Shown here piece by piece: positions 21,637 through 32,700 of a DNA stretch of 64,000 nt. Below the pieces are notes generated by a model that saw nothing but the letters and a program-made list of their open reading frames with translations, did not search any database and had not been told where the DNA came from. Position 1 is the first letter of the stretch. Every line of letters begins with the position of its first letter. A program made the translations under genes and the position numbers. Location: assembly GCA_003194525.1 (NCBI GenBank), contig NBIV01000092.1, positions 124,001 to 188,000 on the forward strand. The letters run 5' to 3'. Source of the DNA: Gracilariopsis chorda. Lineage: Eukaryota > Rhodophyta > Florideophyceae > Gracilariales > Gracilariaceae.

Positions 21637-23755
21637 GGTACGCTTCCCAACTCTTGGCGAATGAAGCCTTTGATAGGAGGGATATTGGACTAAGCACTTG
21701 AGACATCCGCACCGGGAACTGTAGATGCAATTGTGAACAAAAGTAGATAAGCGCAGTGCAGTGCGCCTAACTGAAACGAAGAGCGAAACGAAAAGTTCTA
21801 CCAAAATCAACGAATCCTCTGTCGTTGGCTTTTCTGTTTGGGAACAACTTCTGGATGTGATTGTGGTGAAGAGATTCCATACACGCTACAGACCTTGCGA
21901 AGAAAGGAATTCTTCAACAAGGGTTCCTACCACGCTTTCGGAATTAGTGGCGTGCGCCCGTAAACAGACATACATACATACACGCTACGCCTGAAACCAT
22001 CAGAAAAGCAAAGCTTCTTGGAGGTGATGCGCCTGCGATATGTCGATGATACTCGCTATCGTTATTCAAAAGTGCTGGATACGTGAGAGGATAGCCTTTT
22101 CGAGGAGAGGGGGTTTCTTTACAGAGACAGGCGGTATTTCGAGGCTCTAGTAAAGCGTCGTGCACCCACATAGACAGGGAAACATGACGAGGCTGAGAGA
22201 CAAACGAAAAGAAACGTACAACTGTCTTGATTTGCTTTCGCGAGACTGCTGTTTTGCTGTCCTCATTTATCGTGCTTCGCGACGGCTTCGCTTGGCCCTA
22301 ACATTCTTCATGCAACGCATCCATCAATGGAGTGGGCGTGCCGATGTCATGGACAAACATTACAAATTCACGTAAATCAGGGGAATGGCCGTTAAGGATA
22401 CTGCGCGGCAGATGCATTTGTCTCCTCCAAAGATAGAGAACCGCTAGGAGTGGGGCAGATCTAGTAAGGGTTCCCAGCATTCTTGAAGCGGTGAGATGCG
22501 ACCCGTAGGATGCAAACAATGCCGCTTCGGGAAGCGCTAGAGGGAAAAACCGCTGCATATTCTTCAGCACAACTTCAAATTATCAAAGTAATCGGGCAGT
22601 AGTGTTCTGGAACAATCCTCTGTCGGTTTCCATCATTGGGCATCAATGAATCCACTTGCACTTCCTCTGACTGGTACGGTAGAGCGAGTAATCATGGCCG
22701 TCAGAATGTAGGCTAGTAGAGCGTCTGTTGAACAAGGCCCATAGAAAACGTTTCACCACTATCTTTCCAACCTCCCAATGCTCTCCACAGCGCAAGGGCC
22801 CCCACGCAACACCAGAATCACCATGACGTCTTTTCTACATCTGTAGCAAATACACGTTCAACGCAGGCAAACTCTAGCATATCCTGTTCTTATCTACACG
22901 TCACATTTTACGTTTCGACATGCATGGCTCGGGGCAGTTGTGACAAACCTTTGCTGTCGAAATAACGCTGCAAATGCTCTTCTTGAGTGGAAACAAAAAC
23001 TATATGTGAAGGAAAAGTACGCAATGTGGGGCAGCACTACGGTACGTCTGTTGCTACCCAAAAAGTGGTCTGCAACGGCCCTTGTACTTGTGGGGCGAGT
23101 GGGTACACTCTTGGCATTGGCCGTGCAAGGATTCAAGCTTGTGTGGCAACTCTTGCTTCAACCGGCAGAGGACAGCAAAGCAAGCGAAACCCACCAAGTG
23201 CCACACTCATGATGAGAATCCCACGAACTTTGTGAGATCCGCGTGCAGAGTTGGAGGCAGCTTGAAAGCGAAAGTTCTGTACATAGGCATTCACATTCAT
23301 TTACATAGAGAATCAATAAGCAAGAGACAAAAATCCTAGAGTATCTAGGAGTCAAGCGAGTAAGCACATGAATAAAGACATTGCAAAAGAGAAAAGCGCT
23401 AGTTGTGGCACTGGCATCCAACCGGTAGAGATGAGCACAACTACACAACTTGCTCAACCGGTGGATAAACAAAAACCAAGCGCCTCCAAAAAAGCACGCA
23501 TGCTTGCAACACACACACACGCGGGTGCGTCGAAATCCGAAGAGAATTCGAGTACTCCCCTAAGGGTAGCGTAACGCTGTCTGAAATCAGAAGTCAAAAG
23601 CGCTCTTGTAGGCAATGGCAAACAGGTAGTCTGTCCATATTGCGAGTGACCAGACAAGCATAGTCATCCAGAAAATGAGGGGAAGAAGCATGGCAGCGAG
23701 GGACACCATGCATCAATCGCACACTCTCCATATTAGACGCCACCGAACAAGATAA
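21637..23755. other. 2.1 kb without a confident gene
   Basis: Small overlapping ORFs only. A CATA tetranucleotide run lies at about 21967-21982 and a short CA run near 23510. An ORF at 22940-23212 has a hydrophobic stretch (TALVLVGRVGTLLALAVQGF) but its other frames are equally open, so it is not called. Confidence 0.35.
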
Positions 23756-24787
23756 TCACGAAGCGAGTGCACTTGCCTGTTTTGCAGCCCAAGCATTGCC
23801 GACACAAACGGCAGCAAACGCAGCAAACTGAACTTGAGTAGTATCTCGTTCACGCTGTCTGACATCGAAAAACGCGACAACGTGAGACACATCGCCAGCC
23901 ACAGGAATAGGAACAGCGAAAGCGCACTGAATTCTTGCGGCGGCCAAAAGTTGAGCGCGTTGAGCGACCTGACACTGTTGAACCGGCGAACAAGACCATC
24001 TCGGAACACGCGTTTCAAAACACTTTCCTACAAAATCATCGGCGAAACAAAGCTGAGTTTGGGCGGCAGAGACGTGTGCAAGATGGTTCAAGGCGGGGAA
24101 ATGCATGGTGGTAGCCCTGGGAGAAGTGTGTATAAGATTGATATGGGGAGGTTGTGCATGCCATACCTCAGCATACGGCCAGGCAGCGGTATGACAAACG
24201 AGGGATATGAAAGGATCTAAAGCCTGTTGAATGGAGGAGGCGGTGGGCACGAAGGAATCTACCCATTTGACCAGACGAGGCCTCGAACGAAGCGCGAGTA
24301 AGAGTTGCAGATTTGCGTTTTGTTGGTGCATTTCTTGAAGGGCGGTAATGGCGTGATCGAGAATATGCACCTTGTGTTTAACTTCAACTGTGGGTGAGCG
24401 TGGGAGAATGTTGTTAAGAGTGTCGAAACGACCGTTTAGACGGGCTCTACAACGGCGGGTATGAGTGTTATGATGGTTTCGACGTTGCTGAGTTGGGGAT
24501 GCATGTCCGGATGTTATGGACTGATTTTCAGGGTTGTTAGTGATGATGGTGGGAGTAGACTGCGGTTGAGGGGGTAGTGGGGTGTGGTGCTGTTGTTGAA
24601 AATCGGAGTTGTTGGAATCATCATCGGAAGGCTCGTATTCGTTCTGGTCGGGCAGGGAAGCGTCGTCGTCATCCTCGTCGAAGGAGGGCGGGGAGGTTTG
24701 CGGAGAGGAAGGCAAACGCGCCTGCGACATGGAAGTATGATGCGACGGGGAATTTGCGGACGGGGCGTGAACGGAGAGCAGCGACAT
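23756..24787 (-). CDS. bHLH transcription factor with GAF-like domain
   Basis: 343 residues, intronless. Residues 1-95 are low complexity with an acidic patch (DEDDDDASLPDQNEYEPSDDD). A basic helix-loop-helix follows at about 100-165: HTRRCRARLNGRFDTLNNIL, then VKHKVHILDHAITALQEM. Residues 185-335 resemble a GAF-type sensor domain: an opening helix around ISLVCHTAAWPYAEVWHA, a core with FADDFVGKCFETRVPRWS, and a final AFAVPIPVAGDVSHVVAFFD strand pair. In the basic region the His is kept, but the Glu that normally reads the E-box is Thr, so DNA specificity may differ from CANNTG or binding may need a partner. The bHLH call is firm, GAF moderately so. A GTAAGT donor on the minus strand near 25303 hints at a 5' UTR intron. 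Confidence 0.82.
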   Translation of the reverse strand: MSLLSVHAPSANSPSHHTSMSQARLPSSPQTSPPSFDEDDDDASLPDQNEYEPSDDDSNNSDFQQQHHTPLPPQPQSTPTIITNNPENQSITSGHASPTQQRRNHHNTHTRRCRARLNGRFDTLNNILPRSPTVEVKHKVHILDHAITALQEMHQQNANLQLLLALRSRPRLVKWVDSFVPTASSIQQALDPFISLVCHTAAWPYAEVWHAQPPHINLIHTSPRATTMHFPALNHLAHVSAAQTQLCFADDFVGKCFETRVPRWSCSPVQQCQVAQRAQLLAAARIQCAFAVPIPVAGDVSHVVAFFDVRQRERDTTQVQFAAFAAVCVGNAWAAKQASALAS

Positions 24788-25660
24788 ACGAACGGGGTGT
24801 GGGGTGGGGGGTGGGAGTGTGGTAAAGGGGTGGTGAGGCGGACAAGAAAGAGCGGAGGTTTGGGTGGGGGGGGAGTGCGTACCTCGCGGAGACTTGAGTT
24901 GGGCGCGACGATGAGAACCTGTGGCGCGAAGGGCAGTGAGATTTGAGGTGTTGTCATAAATGAACCCTTTTTAGAGCGATGGGCGGCGGTTAGGCCGCAC
25001 GCACGGCGGGCGTTGCGGGCCGTGTCGCTTGCGTGCGCTGCGAAATTGCTCTGTCACCGACGCCGGGTAGGATATGCGCAAGAAGCGCGAAGAAAGCTTT
25101 TTGATTTCCATTTGCTCGCGGTTAGTGTGTGTTGCACGACGGGAGAGGGCGGGAGGGAGTTCAAGCTAGTTCGCGGTTCAGAGCAGTTGTTTGTCGTTGC
25201 GTTCTTGGGCGTCTCCAGTGTGCGCCGGGTAAGGTTTCCGGCGTCGGATACCGTCGAACAGTCATCCTTTCCGACTTGATGCGCGAGAGCTGTGACTTAC
25301 CGTGTGCAAAGGCGCTCCGCGGCGCCGTCCCGCGCGCGGTCTCGCGGGATGTCCGCCGCTGCCGATGACGTCGATGGCGCCACGGTACCTTCGGTACATA
25401 GGTGCATAGATGTGTACGGTCGCCGCCGGGAAGCATCGCACAAGTGGCAAGTGATCATTCACCATTCGATCATAAAGCCCATTCCGCGGCTTACACAAAG
25501 CGCTTACGGTATCTCATCTTCAATTGACAGGTGCCACCCTTCCTTCCCAAGCAACGCGGCTTGAACTCGGCAGTCATCGTCCGAACGCGAATTGCGCCGC
25601 TTTGCTTAACGCCGCTCGCAGCTTGTACATGCGCCTTCTCCCCGATCTTCAACAGCCCAC
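24788..25660. other. divergent promoter interval with perfect palindrome
   Basis: About 870 bp between the bHLH start (minus) and the membrane-protein start (plus). It is G-rich near 24800-24890, then CpG-rich. It contains a perfect GTACC-TTC-GGTAC palindrome at 25385-25397. No gene called. Confidence 0.4.
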
Positions 25661-26514
25661 ATGGACGCTCACAACCAGCCTATATGGCCGCAATTGGCCA
25701 TAGTCGCCGCTGTAGCCGCCTCTCACATGTCCATGCCCAACCACTGGCTACCGTACTCTCTCGTCGCCAGAGCCCATTCCTGGACTCTTCGTCGAGCCCT
25801 TCTCCTCAGTAAGTCACCCTTCCCAAAGAAAAAGAGCCCGCAGTGCAAATCCCCGCTAACCGCAAGCCGTCCTCAACCCCGCCAGCCGCAATCGGAGCAT
25901 TTGGACATGTCGCCGTCACAATAGCCATCTCACTTTTGATATCTGAGATTGGCGGCGCCTTCATCTCACACGAACAATACCGCGTTATGTCAAGCGTCTT
26001 GCTTATGGTCCTGGGTTTGTACTACTTCTACACCTACTTCTCCAAACGAAAATCATCCGCTTGTTGTGATTCCACTGAAATTCTTCCCTCACTTTCCAAA
26101 TCGCAATCCACCTCTCAAACCGACTCTGCCGCCGTGCAAAGAACCGCTGCCATATCCCTCATCATGCTCACCACCTTGTCCCCGTGCGTCGGCTCAATGC
26201 CGGTCTTAGTTACACTTATGGCCCCGCCCGTCAAACCATCCACTGTTCTTCTTGCCGCTGCGGTCTTGTTTCTCACCTCCATGACCGTTTGCTGTGTCTT
26301 GGTCGCCATTTCTATGTTGGGAGCTTCCACTATTGAATGCTCTCCGATTCGACGACATGAACGGCTTATTCTCGGCGTTGGCCTGCTTGTTTTGGCCGCT
26401 CTTACCTTTTTTGTCTTTTCTGATGATCATGCTCATCATCATCATGACCACGCCGCTGCACAGTCTGCTCAGCCGCCGCCTCATCATCATGACCATCATG
26501 TACCAGCTCTATGA
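25661..26514 (+). CDS. polytopic membrane protein, metal-transporter-like, His-rich tail
   Basis: Two exons, 25661-25808 and 25886-26514, giving 258 residues. The 77-nt intron has GTAAGT, CCAG and CTAAC at 25856-25860; splicing (phase 1) joins RRALLL to TAIGAFGHVAVTIAIS. The protein has about six hydrophobic segments: IWPQLAIVAAVAASHMSM, GHVAVTIAISLLISEIGG, VMSSVLLMVLGLYYFYTYF, a Pro/Cys-containing segment (ISLIMLTTLSPCVGSMPVL), VLLAAAVLFLTSMTVCC and LILGVGLLVLAALTFFVF. The ends are His clusters (HAHHHHDH and HHHDHH). The MPNHW early motif and GHV in the second segment resemble the NicO/UreH/HupE group of Ni/Co exporters and related proteins. A divalent-metal role fits the His tail but is inference. 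A Cys pair (ACCDS) lies in the first cytosolic-type loop. Confidence 0.6.
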
Positions 26515-29489
26515 CACAATGTTGTGCGATTTTCATGCAGCCCTTGATCAGCTTTGCGTGCATTTTATCGCTGTCGTTTTTGTTCTGGTTGCTCTTTTTT
26601 TTGAGCTTTGCGACTTCTTCTTCTTTGCCTTGTGCCATGTTTGCTAGAGCGACGATACAGACAGACTTCCACTTATTCCCTTTCTAACAATCTGAATATC
26701 ACATCTGTATTTGAATCCAAGGCGCGAAGCGCCACTTGTACTATCCATTCATTCCCAAGTAGCACCACTTCTTTCCGTCGTATCTATGTGCAGCGGTTGG
26801 CGGAACCAACTCGTCTTCATGTCGCATGTCTGTCTTTGTAGCAAACAACAACATCAAGCGGAGCCAATTATGTTCGTGACCTCATATCTCCGACGCACCA
26901 AGTCAGGCCCCTCTTCTCTTTCTCTCTCTCGCTCACACACACACAGACACACACGCATTCTCTAGCAATAACAGGGTTAGATATCTTTGGCGGTTTTCAG
27001 ACATCATTCGTGGAGCCTCCACACCGGAGGGGGTCTCTCTGGTGTCACGACGCCGTAGTTAATCTCTTCGCATGCGTACGACACTTGACACTGGCTCCTC
27101 AGATTGATTCTCTTCACGCTTTGTACTTTCCTAGCTAGGTGGCACCATCACCTAATGGCGGAACACATACCGAAAAAAAGCAAAAAAAAACCCTTCAGAA
27201 TCTCTGATAGGCAGCACACCCTCGTCATCAAGACGATAGCTCTCGCGACATCGGAATAAATCGGCGTATTCCCGTGCGATTCGTACATACAAAGAATTTA
27301 AGTGCCATGTCCAGATAAGAACACTCGACTTGACATCCTTACGTATCTGGGAATGACGTGCAACATCTTCCTGGAAAGTGGTTAGTCGTGAAGTACATGA
27401 ATTCTAGTCTTACGATCTATTCTTTCACCAAACACTGCCTAGTCAACATGACAGTTCAAGCGTAAGAGTAAGGGTTACGATTCTTCCTCCCGCTCTCGGT
27501 CCAGAGACTTCAACATTTCCGCAACGTCCGGATATACGGATAACGAATGCCCCAATGATGTCTCGAACACCAACACTTTCAGGGTGTCTACCATGCAAAC
27601 AAGGCATCCGCCAATCACAAGCTCTCTCCTGGTGTCACAGGTGCATGCTGAGGCAAGAGTTGGACCGTTGGCACCTGTTCGGTGCGCTTTCCAACGGAAG
27701 AGGTTGTTGACACGTCTTGCTCGCAGGGGTTTCAATCGGGTTCTGTCGCATAGGAGTTGGAAGCTTCCCTGTATCTCGCTCATGGCGTAAGTCCTACGTC
27801 TTCGAGCAATGGTAGTTGAAAGATCAATCTGCGGGATGTGCTCGTATCGCTCACGCTACGGTCTCATTCCCGTCATTCAACTCGAGCGATCGTCCGATTT
27901 GCGACAGGTAAACTGGAAGTAGAGAAGGCTACTTCTCACAGCCTGGAGTTAAAACAAGTACACGTAGGGTTCAGAACGGCTAAACTTGGAACACCATTCA
28001 AGACGTTAAACAATGTAAAATCTTGCATAGCTTTTGGTATCTCCCGCACCGATAGTAGACAAAGTAGGGCTTAACTTGAGACAAGGACAGAGCTTGGACT
28101 TCGTATCGTCTGTTGAAACTTGTATTCTGTTTTGGCATAGTGGCAGTGAATCTTGTTACTATGAACCGCAATGGAACAAAATGTTGCACAACTAACTTCT
28201 TAATGCGGTGTTAAGATAACGGACATTCTTGCATTCTCTAACGCAATGCAAGGGTAAGGCATTTGGTCCACGTATTGAGGACAGAAAGCCAACAGCTACG
28301 TAATAAACGCTAACCACAACTAATATTCTTATTTGTACAGCCCATCCGCTTTTCTTTCTTCCGCACAAGCTATTACCTTCTACTTCACTTTCGAGTTTGA
28401 AGGCCTTGTACTGAACTCCGCTTATGCCGATTTTGGCACTTCAAAAAACACAACGCACCGGTAATTCACACGTTGATAGACAAACGCAGGTAATTTGGAT
28501 CTGTGCAAGTTTTCAAAACCAAAAATTAGCTAGTTACAAGAAGGAAAAGCAGGTTCTTCTCCATATCAGTTACCTTTCTGGCAATCTAATCGTCTCAAGA
28601 CTTTTCTCATGTTAAGCCCGTCTGACTGCTAAACCTCTTCACCCTCTGCGGCAGCTGAACTGCTATCGCGCCATGCTCCGTTTCACGCACATGCTGAATA
28701 TAACGTGAATGCGGCTCTTCGAAGGACGAACAAAACAATGTAGAATTTCTCTCTCCAGCTCGTGCAGAACATCATTCAAGCCTGTTTCGAGTTTCCACCG
28801 ATCTATGTCACGGGATGGTAAAGTCAGCCAGATTCTATCACACAGCTCCCCGTTCGCTCTGATGACCCCGGCCCGATTTTCAGAATCAGATTCACATCAC
28901 CTTGCACAGTATGTCGTCCCACTCAAAGGCATTTCAACAAAGCAGATTCTACGGCAGCATCGTCCGAACTGCTGGGATGCTGCAAAACGAACCACAAATC
29001 AACAAACAGATGTTATACAGCTAAGAGGATGAGGTCTTGCAGGTCCTATCGGCATCGACGTCATCTTTCCGCGATCTTGAAACGAGAAATATGCTTCTGA
29101 CGTTTAACGCCTGAAAAGCTTTGTATCAACTTGACTTGATGTTACTCCTAGAATCACGCGAACTAACTCGGTCAACAGAATGTGTCCCCGGGACGTCCAG
29201 CGTTCGGAACGGCTATCTTGAAGCCCTGTGAAAAAGCAATCTGTCTTCTCACTTCTTGAGGGAAAGGCGCTTGGTTTTAGAGGACGGGAATAGATGATTA
29301 GCACCAGCGAATCGAAAAAAGTGAGGTTAGAAGGCTACGTGCACGGAATAATGCTGCTGAATAGGATGTTAAAATCGTTGAACGAATCTGAACAATGACG
29401 AAACTGAAGAAAATGACTTCCAACTAGACACACTTGAATCTTGAAATTGCTAATCTGAAGCTGTTCTGATCGCTCTCCATAAAACATCA
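26515..29489. other. gene-poor stretch, low-complexity repeats
   Basis: No confident gene except the weak ORF listed at 27475-27783. A CT/CA-rich microsatellite lies at about 26911-26955. A GTAAGT at 27786 follows a short plus-strand ORF. Otherwise nothing I can support. Confidence 0.35.
27475..27783 (-). CDS. hypothetical ORF, 102 codons
   Basis: From an ATG at 27783 the frame encodes a basic start (RTRLKPLRARRVNNLFRWK), a Cys-rich middle (ELVIGGCLVCMVDTLKVLVF) and an acidic helical end (AEMLKSLDREREEES). Its composition is protein-like but no family is recognised. It may be a terminal exon or a short gene, or chance. Confidence 0.3.
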   Translation of the reverse strand: MSEIQGSFQLLCDRTRLKPLRARRVNNLFRWKAHRTGANGPTLASACTCDTRRELVIGGCLVCMVDTLKVLVFETSLGHSLSVYPDVAEMLKSLDREREEES

Positions 29490-29557
29490 ATGCGGGAATG
29501 CGGATATAGTAGTGTTCTGGAAAAATATCGTATTCTTTTCGTGTCCATCTGCCCAGT

Positions 29558-29693
29558 ACAAAGCGGATACCATGCAGGAGGGGCAGACAACGAAGAAGAG
29601 GAATCGAGACTGCGGAATGTCATGGCAAACTATGTCAGCCGCTGGGAAAGACTTAAAGCTCTGAGGATCGATCGGTTTCCAGAGACCACATGA
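29558..29693 (+). CDS. possible terminal exon
   Basis: After a polypyrimidine-type tract ending TGCCCAG (about 29551-29557) an open frame encodes an acidic segment (GGADNEEEESRLRNVMANY) and a basic helix (SRWERLKALRIDRF), stopping at 29693. An AATAAA polyadenylation signal lies at 29697-29702. It reads like the last exon of a gene whose upstream exons I could not place. The part 29490-29557 may be intron. Confidence 0.25.
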
Positions 29694-29702
29694 ATCAATA
29701 AA

Positions 29703-32700
29703 GAGCTGGGCCGCGATTATTGGAGATCATCTTCAACGGCGTTTTGCAGTGGTGAAATGCGCTAGAACCTCGGTAGCAGATCACGACGCGAAAAATTACT
29801 CCGTTCGTACAGACTGTCGAAAGAACAATAAGTCGAGCCGCCATCGGGTCTGCCTCGAAGTCAGCCTCGGAGCGGAGATTAGCACATAAAGTTGGAATGT
29901 CGAAGGTGACATCAAACCTCGTCGCCCACGGCAAGCAACCATATCAAAGGTAATACGGCTTTAATCAGAAGGAGATCGAGGTAAGATTACCAGTAACTGG
30001 GTGCAAAACTTACCTTGGGTCGTTCTGAACTAGGACGCTCGTGAGTCAGGCTAAACGGCGATGTGGATACTCTTCGGCAACCCCTTCTCTCTCATCTTTG
30101 CGTTATGCGACCTACCGTAATCCATGAACTTCCAACGGCGCGCATCCGTTGGTAGCAAAATGTTGGTCCTCGGATGTACTTTGTTGTGGCAAGCCATCGA
30201 ATACCTTGACTCGTTCTTGATACTTGAGTAGTATACGTCGGAATAGAAATTCTTAGCACGAAGAGTCGATTACAATGCAATACTTTCACAGCCTTGCAGG
30301 AATTGAAGGTGGTAATGATAGAGCTGAAACGTTTCCCGAAAACTGTGATGCCCAAACGCATAAGCTGAGTAGCAGTTCTTAGAGCTCACTTTGCCGTGTA
30401 CCCAGCATTTTTAGGGTACGTAATCCTGCTTGTTGATTCGATAAGATCAGTGCCCGTGTTGAGTGGAATCGATAAGTTTTCCTCGAAGTGATCACACTCT
30501 TGGAAGTTAAAATTAAAAGAGAGTCATATGTCTACTGCTGAAGAAAAGCAGCGGAAGGCCAACACACGAAAATAGACTGTCGAAAGCTTTGGTGTTTCTG
30601 GTTGTGCGCAATTCCGCATTTCTCGATCCGAGCACTTTGTTTGTCACAGCCTGTAACAAGAGTAGAACCGGCCGTTGTATGGGAAGGCAGATCCGAATCA
30701 AGTTTTGTGTGCAGTGGACACGAGCTCTGGAAAAAGCTCCATCGGCAACCGCTGCTCTGATGTGATGCTTTCGTTCGTCTAAGCAACCAACAAAACCGTT
30801 TTCGCAGTGCGCAACGCCCTCAGCATGAATCTAACACCACAGAGAAGTAGCGTTTAGCGCCTTTTGCTCACTCAGAACTGTGTACTTGCCGCAAAGGTGG
30901 TCTTCTGAACTTGACGTTCCAAAAAAAAGCATTTAAGGTACCAACGTACGCCAAGCGCTGACACTCGTTTTCGTACTCGTTGTAAGGCGTAAAGGCCGAA
31001 AAACACAACCTTTGGTAGATTTACCGCCGAATAAACAAAACGAAGGCCGTTTTCACGCTAATGTGTCCTCCTTCGCATAGCTCGTACTTCAGATGTAGCT
31101 GTTCTTCGATATATGATGAAAGAGCTGTCTTGTCCTTGACAGAGACTGCTGAAGCGCAAGTCAGTAAGTTTGAAAGAGATCGTAGCACTGTTGGAGTGGT
31201 TGTTGCGCATTTAGCACCTCCTTTGAATGTACGGGCGCAATCAGAAGTTACAATTTCCATTTTGATTGTGAAGTGCTACCGCGGTTGGTGACAATTAAAT
31301 AGATGGAAGGGCTTAAGAACAGTCGCCTTAGAATTTTGGTCGGCATCCCAAGGGCGTTAGTCTAATACAAGCGCTATGTACCCACACTCGGAAGAAGAGT
31401 CGCTACCTAACAAACAATTACTCTTAGGGGAATTTAGCCGTCGAATAGATGATTAGCCTTCTTGTGGAAAGTGAATACCGCTGCCTCGAAATCAGAGGCA
31501 CATGCCCGTAAACTCACACACAGGCACACTTACTCTCTTGCGAGCAGTGTGCGCTACTCCCTAAGTTTAGTCGGGATTCGCGTGGTGGAGAGAGATCGTT
31601 GCCGCATCGTCATAATTGGGTTTCAGCTTCACGTTCCTTTTTTCATACAGAATGAAGCAAGGAACGGCGATGGAAAGTGGAGCAAAGATGGGCCGAATGA
31701 CAGCTTAAGGGTTAACCCTTTAGCAACGGTACGAAGGGTACATATGGGCTTGTGGATCAAGTTAATGGCGAGTGTCCCCTCGATTGGCGGAAACAGTCGA
31801 GGCAAGATGACCCTGTGGACCTTTTTTTAATCAAAAAGAGCGCCTGGTTTGCCGAGATATTTGCGTTTTCTAGCACAGCTGCCGCGCACTTGGACATTAC
31901 CGCTGGCACTGTGTACACGTAAGTGGAGTATGAAAATAATTTTTGAACAAGTCGTGCACTGCCAGGGGTTTGCCAAGGGCATGCACCCATGGAATTCATC
32001 AACGCAAATGCGGTGCACGGCTTGCTTGTGCGCTGCCCGAATTTTTTTCCAGTTTTTTTGAACTGTGTAACATAGTATCTTACCTGTTATATTTCCTTCC
32101 AATTTGGTGCATTCCCTACCTGCCGTTTACCACTGAGCACTCGCACAACGCAAACACGATTGCTGTACCCACCGAGATTCTCCGTCTGCGACACAGCCCG
32201 TCGTCTGTTACGGAACGAATGTGTTTGCACGCATGGTACATCCATCAAACCGCTTACCCACTTATCAACGCATCCTTCCGAATCGATCCAGCCCGAGCGA
32301 ATTCAACCTTCAGCGTGCCGTCGTAGAATCGTCAAGTGTCAGGCTCACACTTTTTGCACCTTTTTGTGAATCCCAGTGTAGAGAACGCTAGGTCCTTCCG
32401 CTTCAGCCGCACTCTGACTCGCGCAGGTTTTAGTGTCTCTCTCTCTGTGTACCATTTTGCTGAACAGCTTTTCTTTAAATTCCACTAACCGCCTATCTGC
32501 GACTTCGTCTACTGGTACAAGTCTTTCTCGGCCCCAAATGAGCGATTCTTCAAGTCTGCTAGTGCTCCTGCACTGACCAAAATCTTCGCTGGGCTCTCCA
32601 CGCTTTTTTGCGAGAACATGTAAACCATGCGCCCGCGCCCGCAGTTTTGTGAATGGTTCGCTCTTCACGTTCGAGGTGTACATACATTGTTTCTACCAGC

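Noticed and set aside
22987..23235. Cys-containing ORF resembling a small metal-binding protein
   Set aside because: All three frames are open there and the cysteines are not in a regular pattern.
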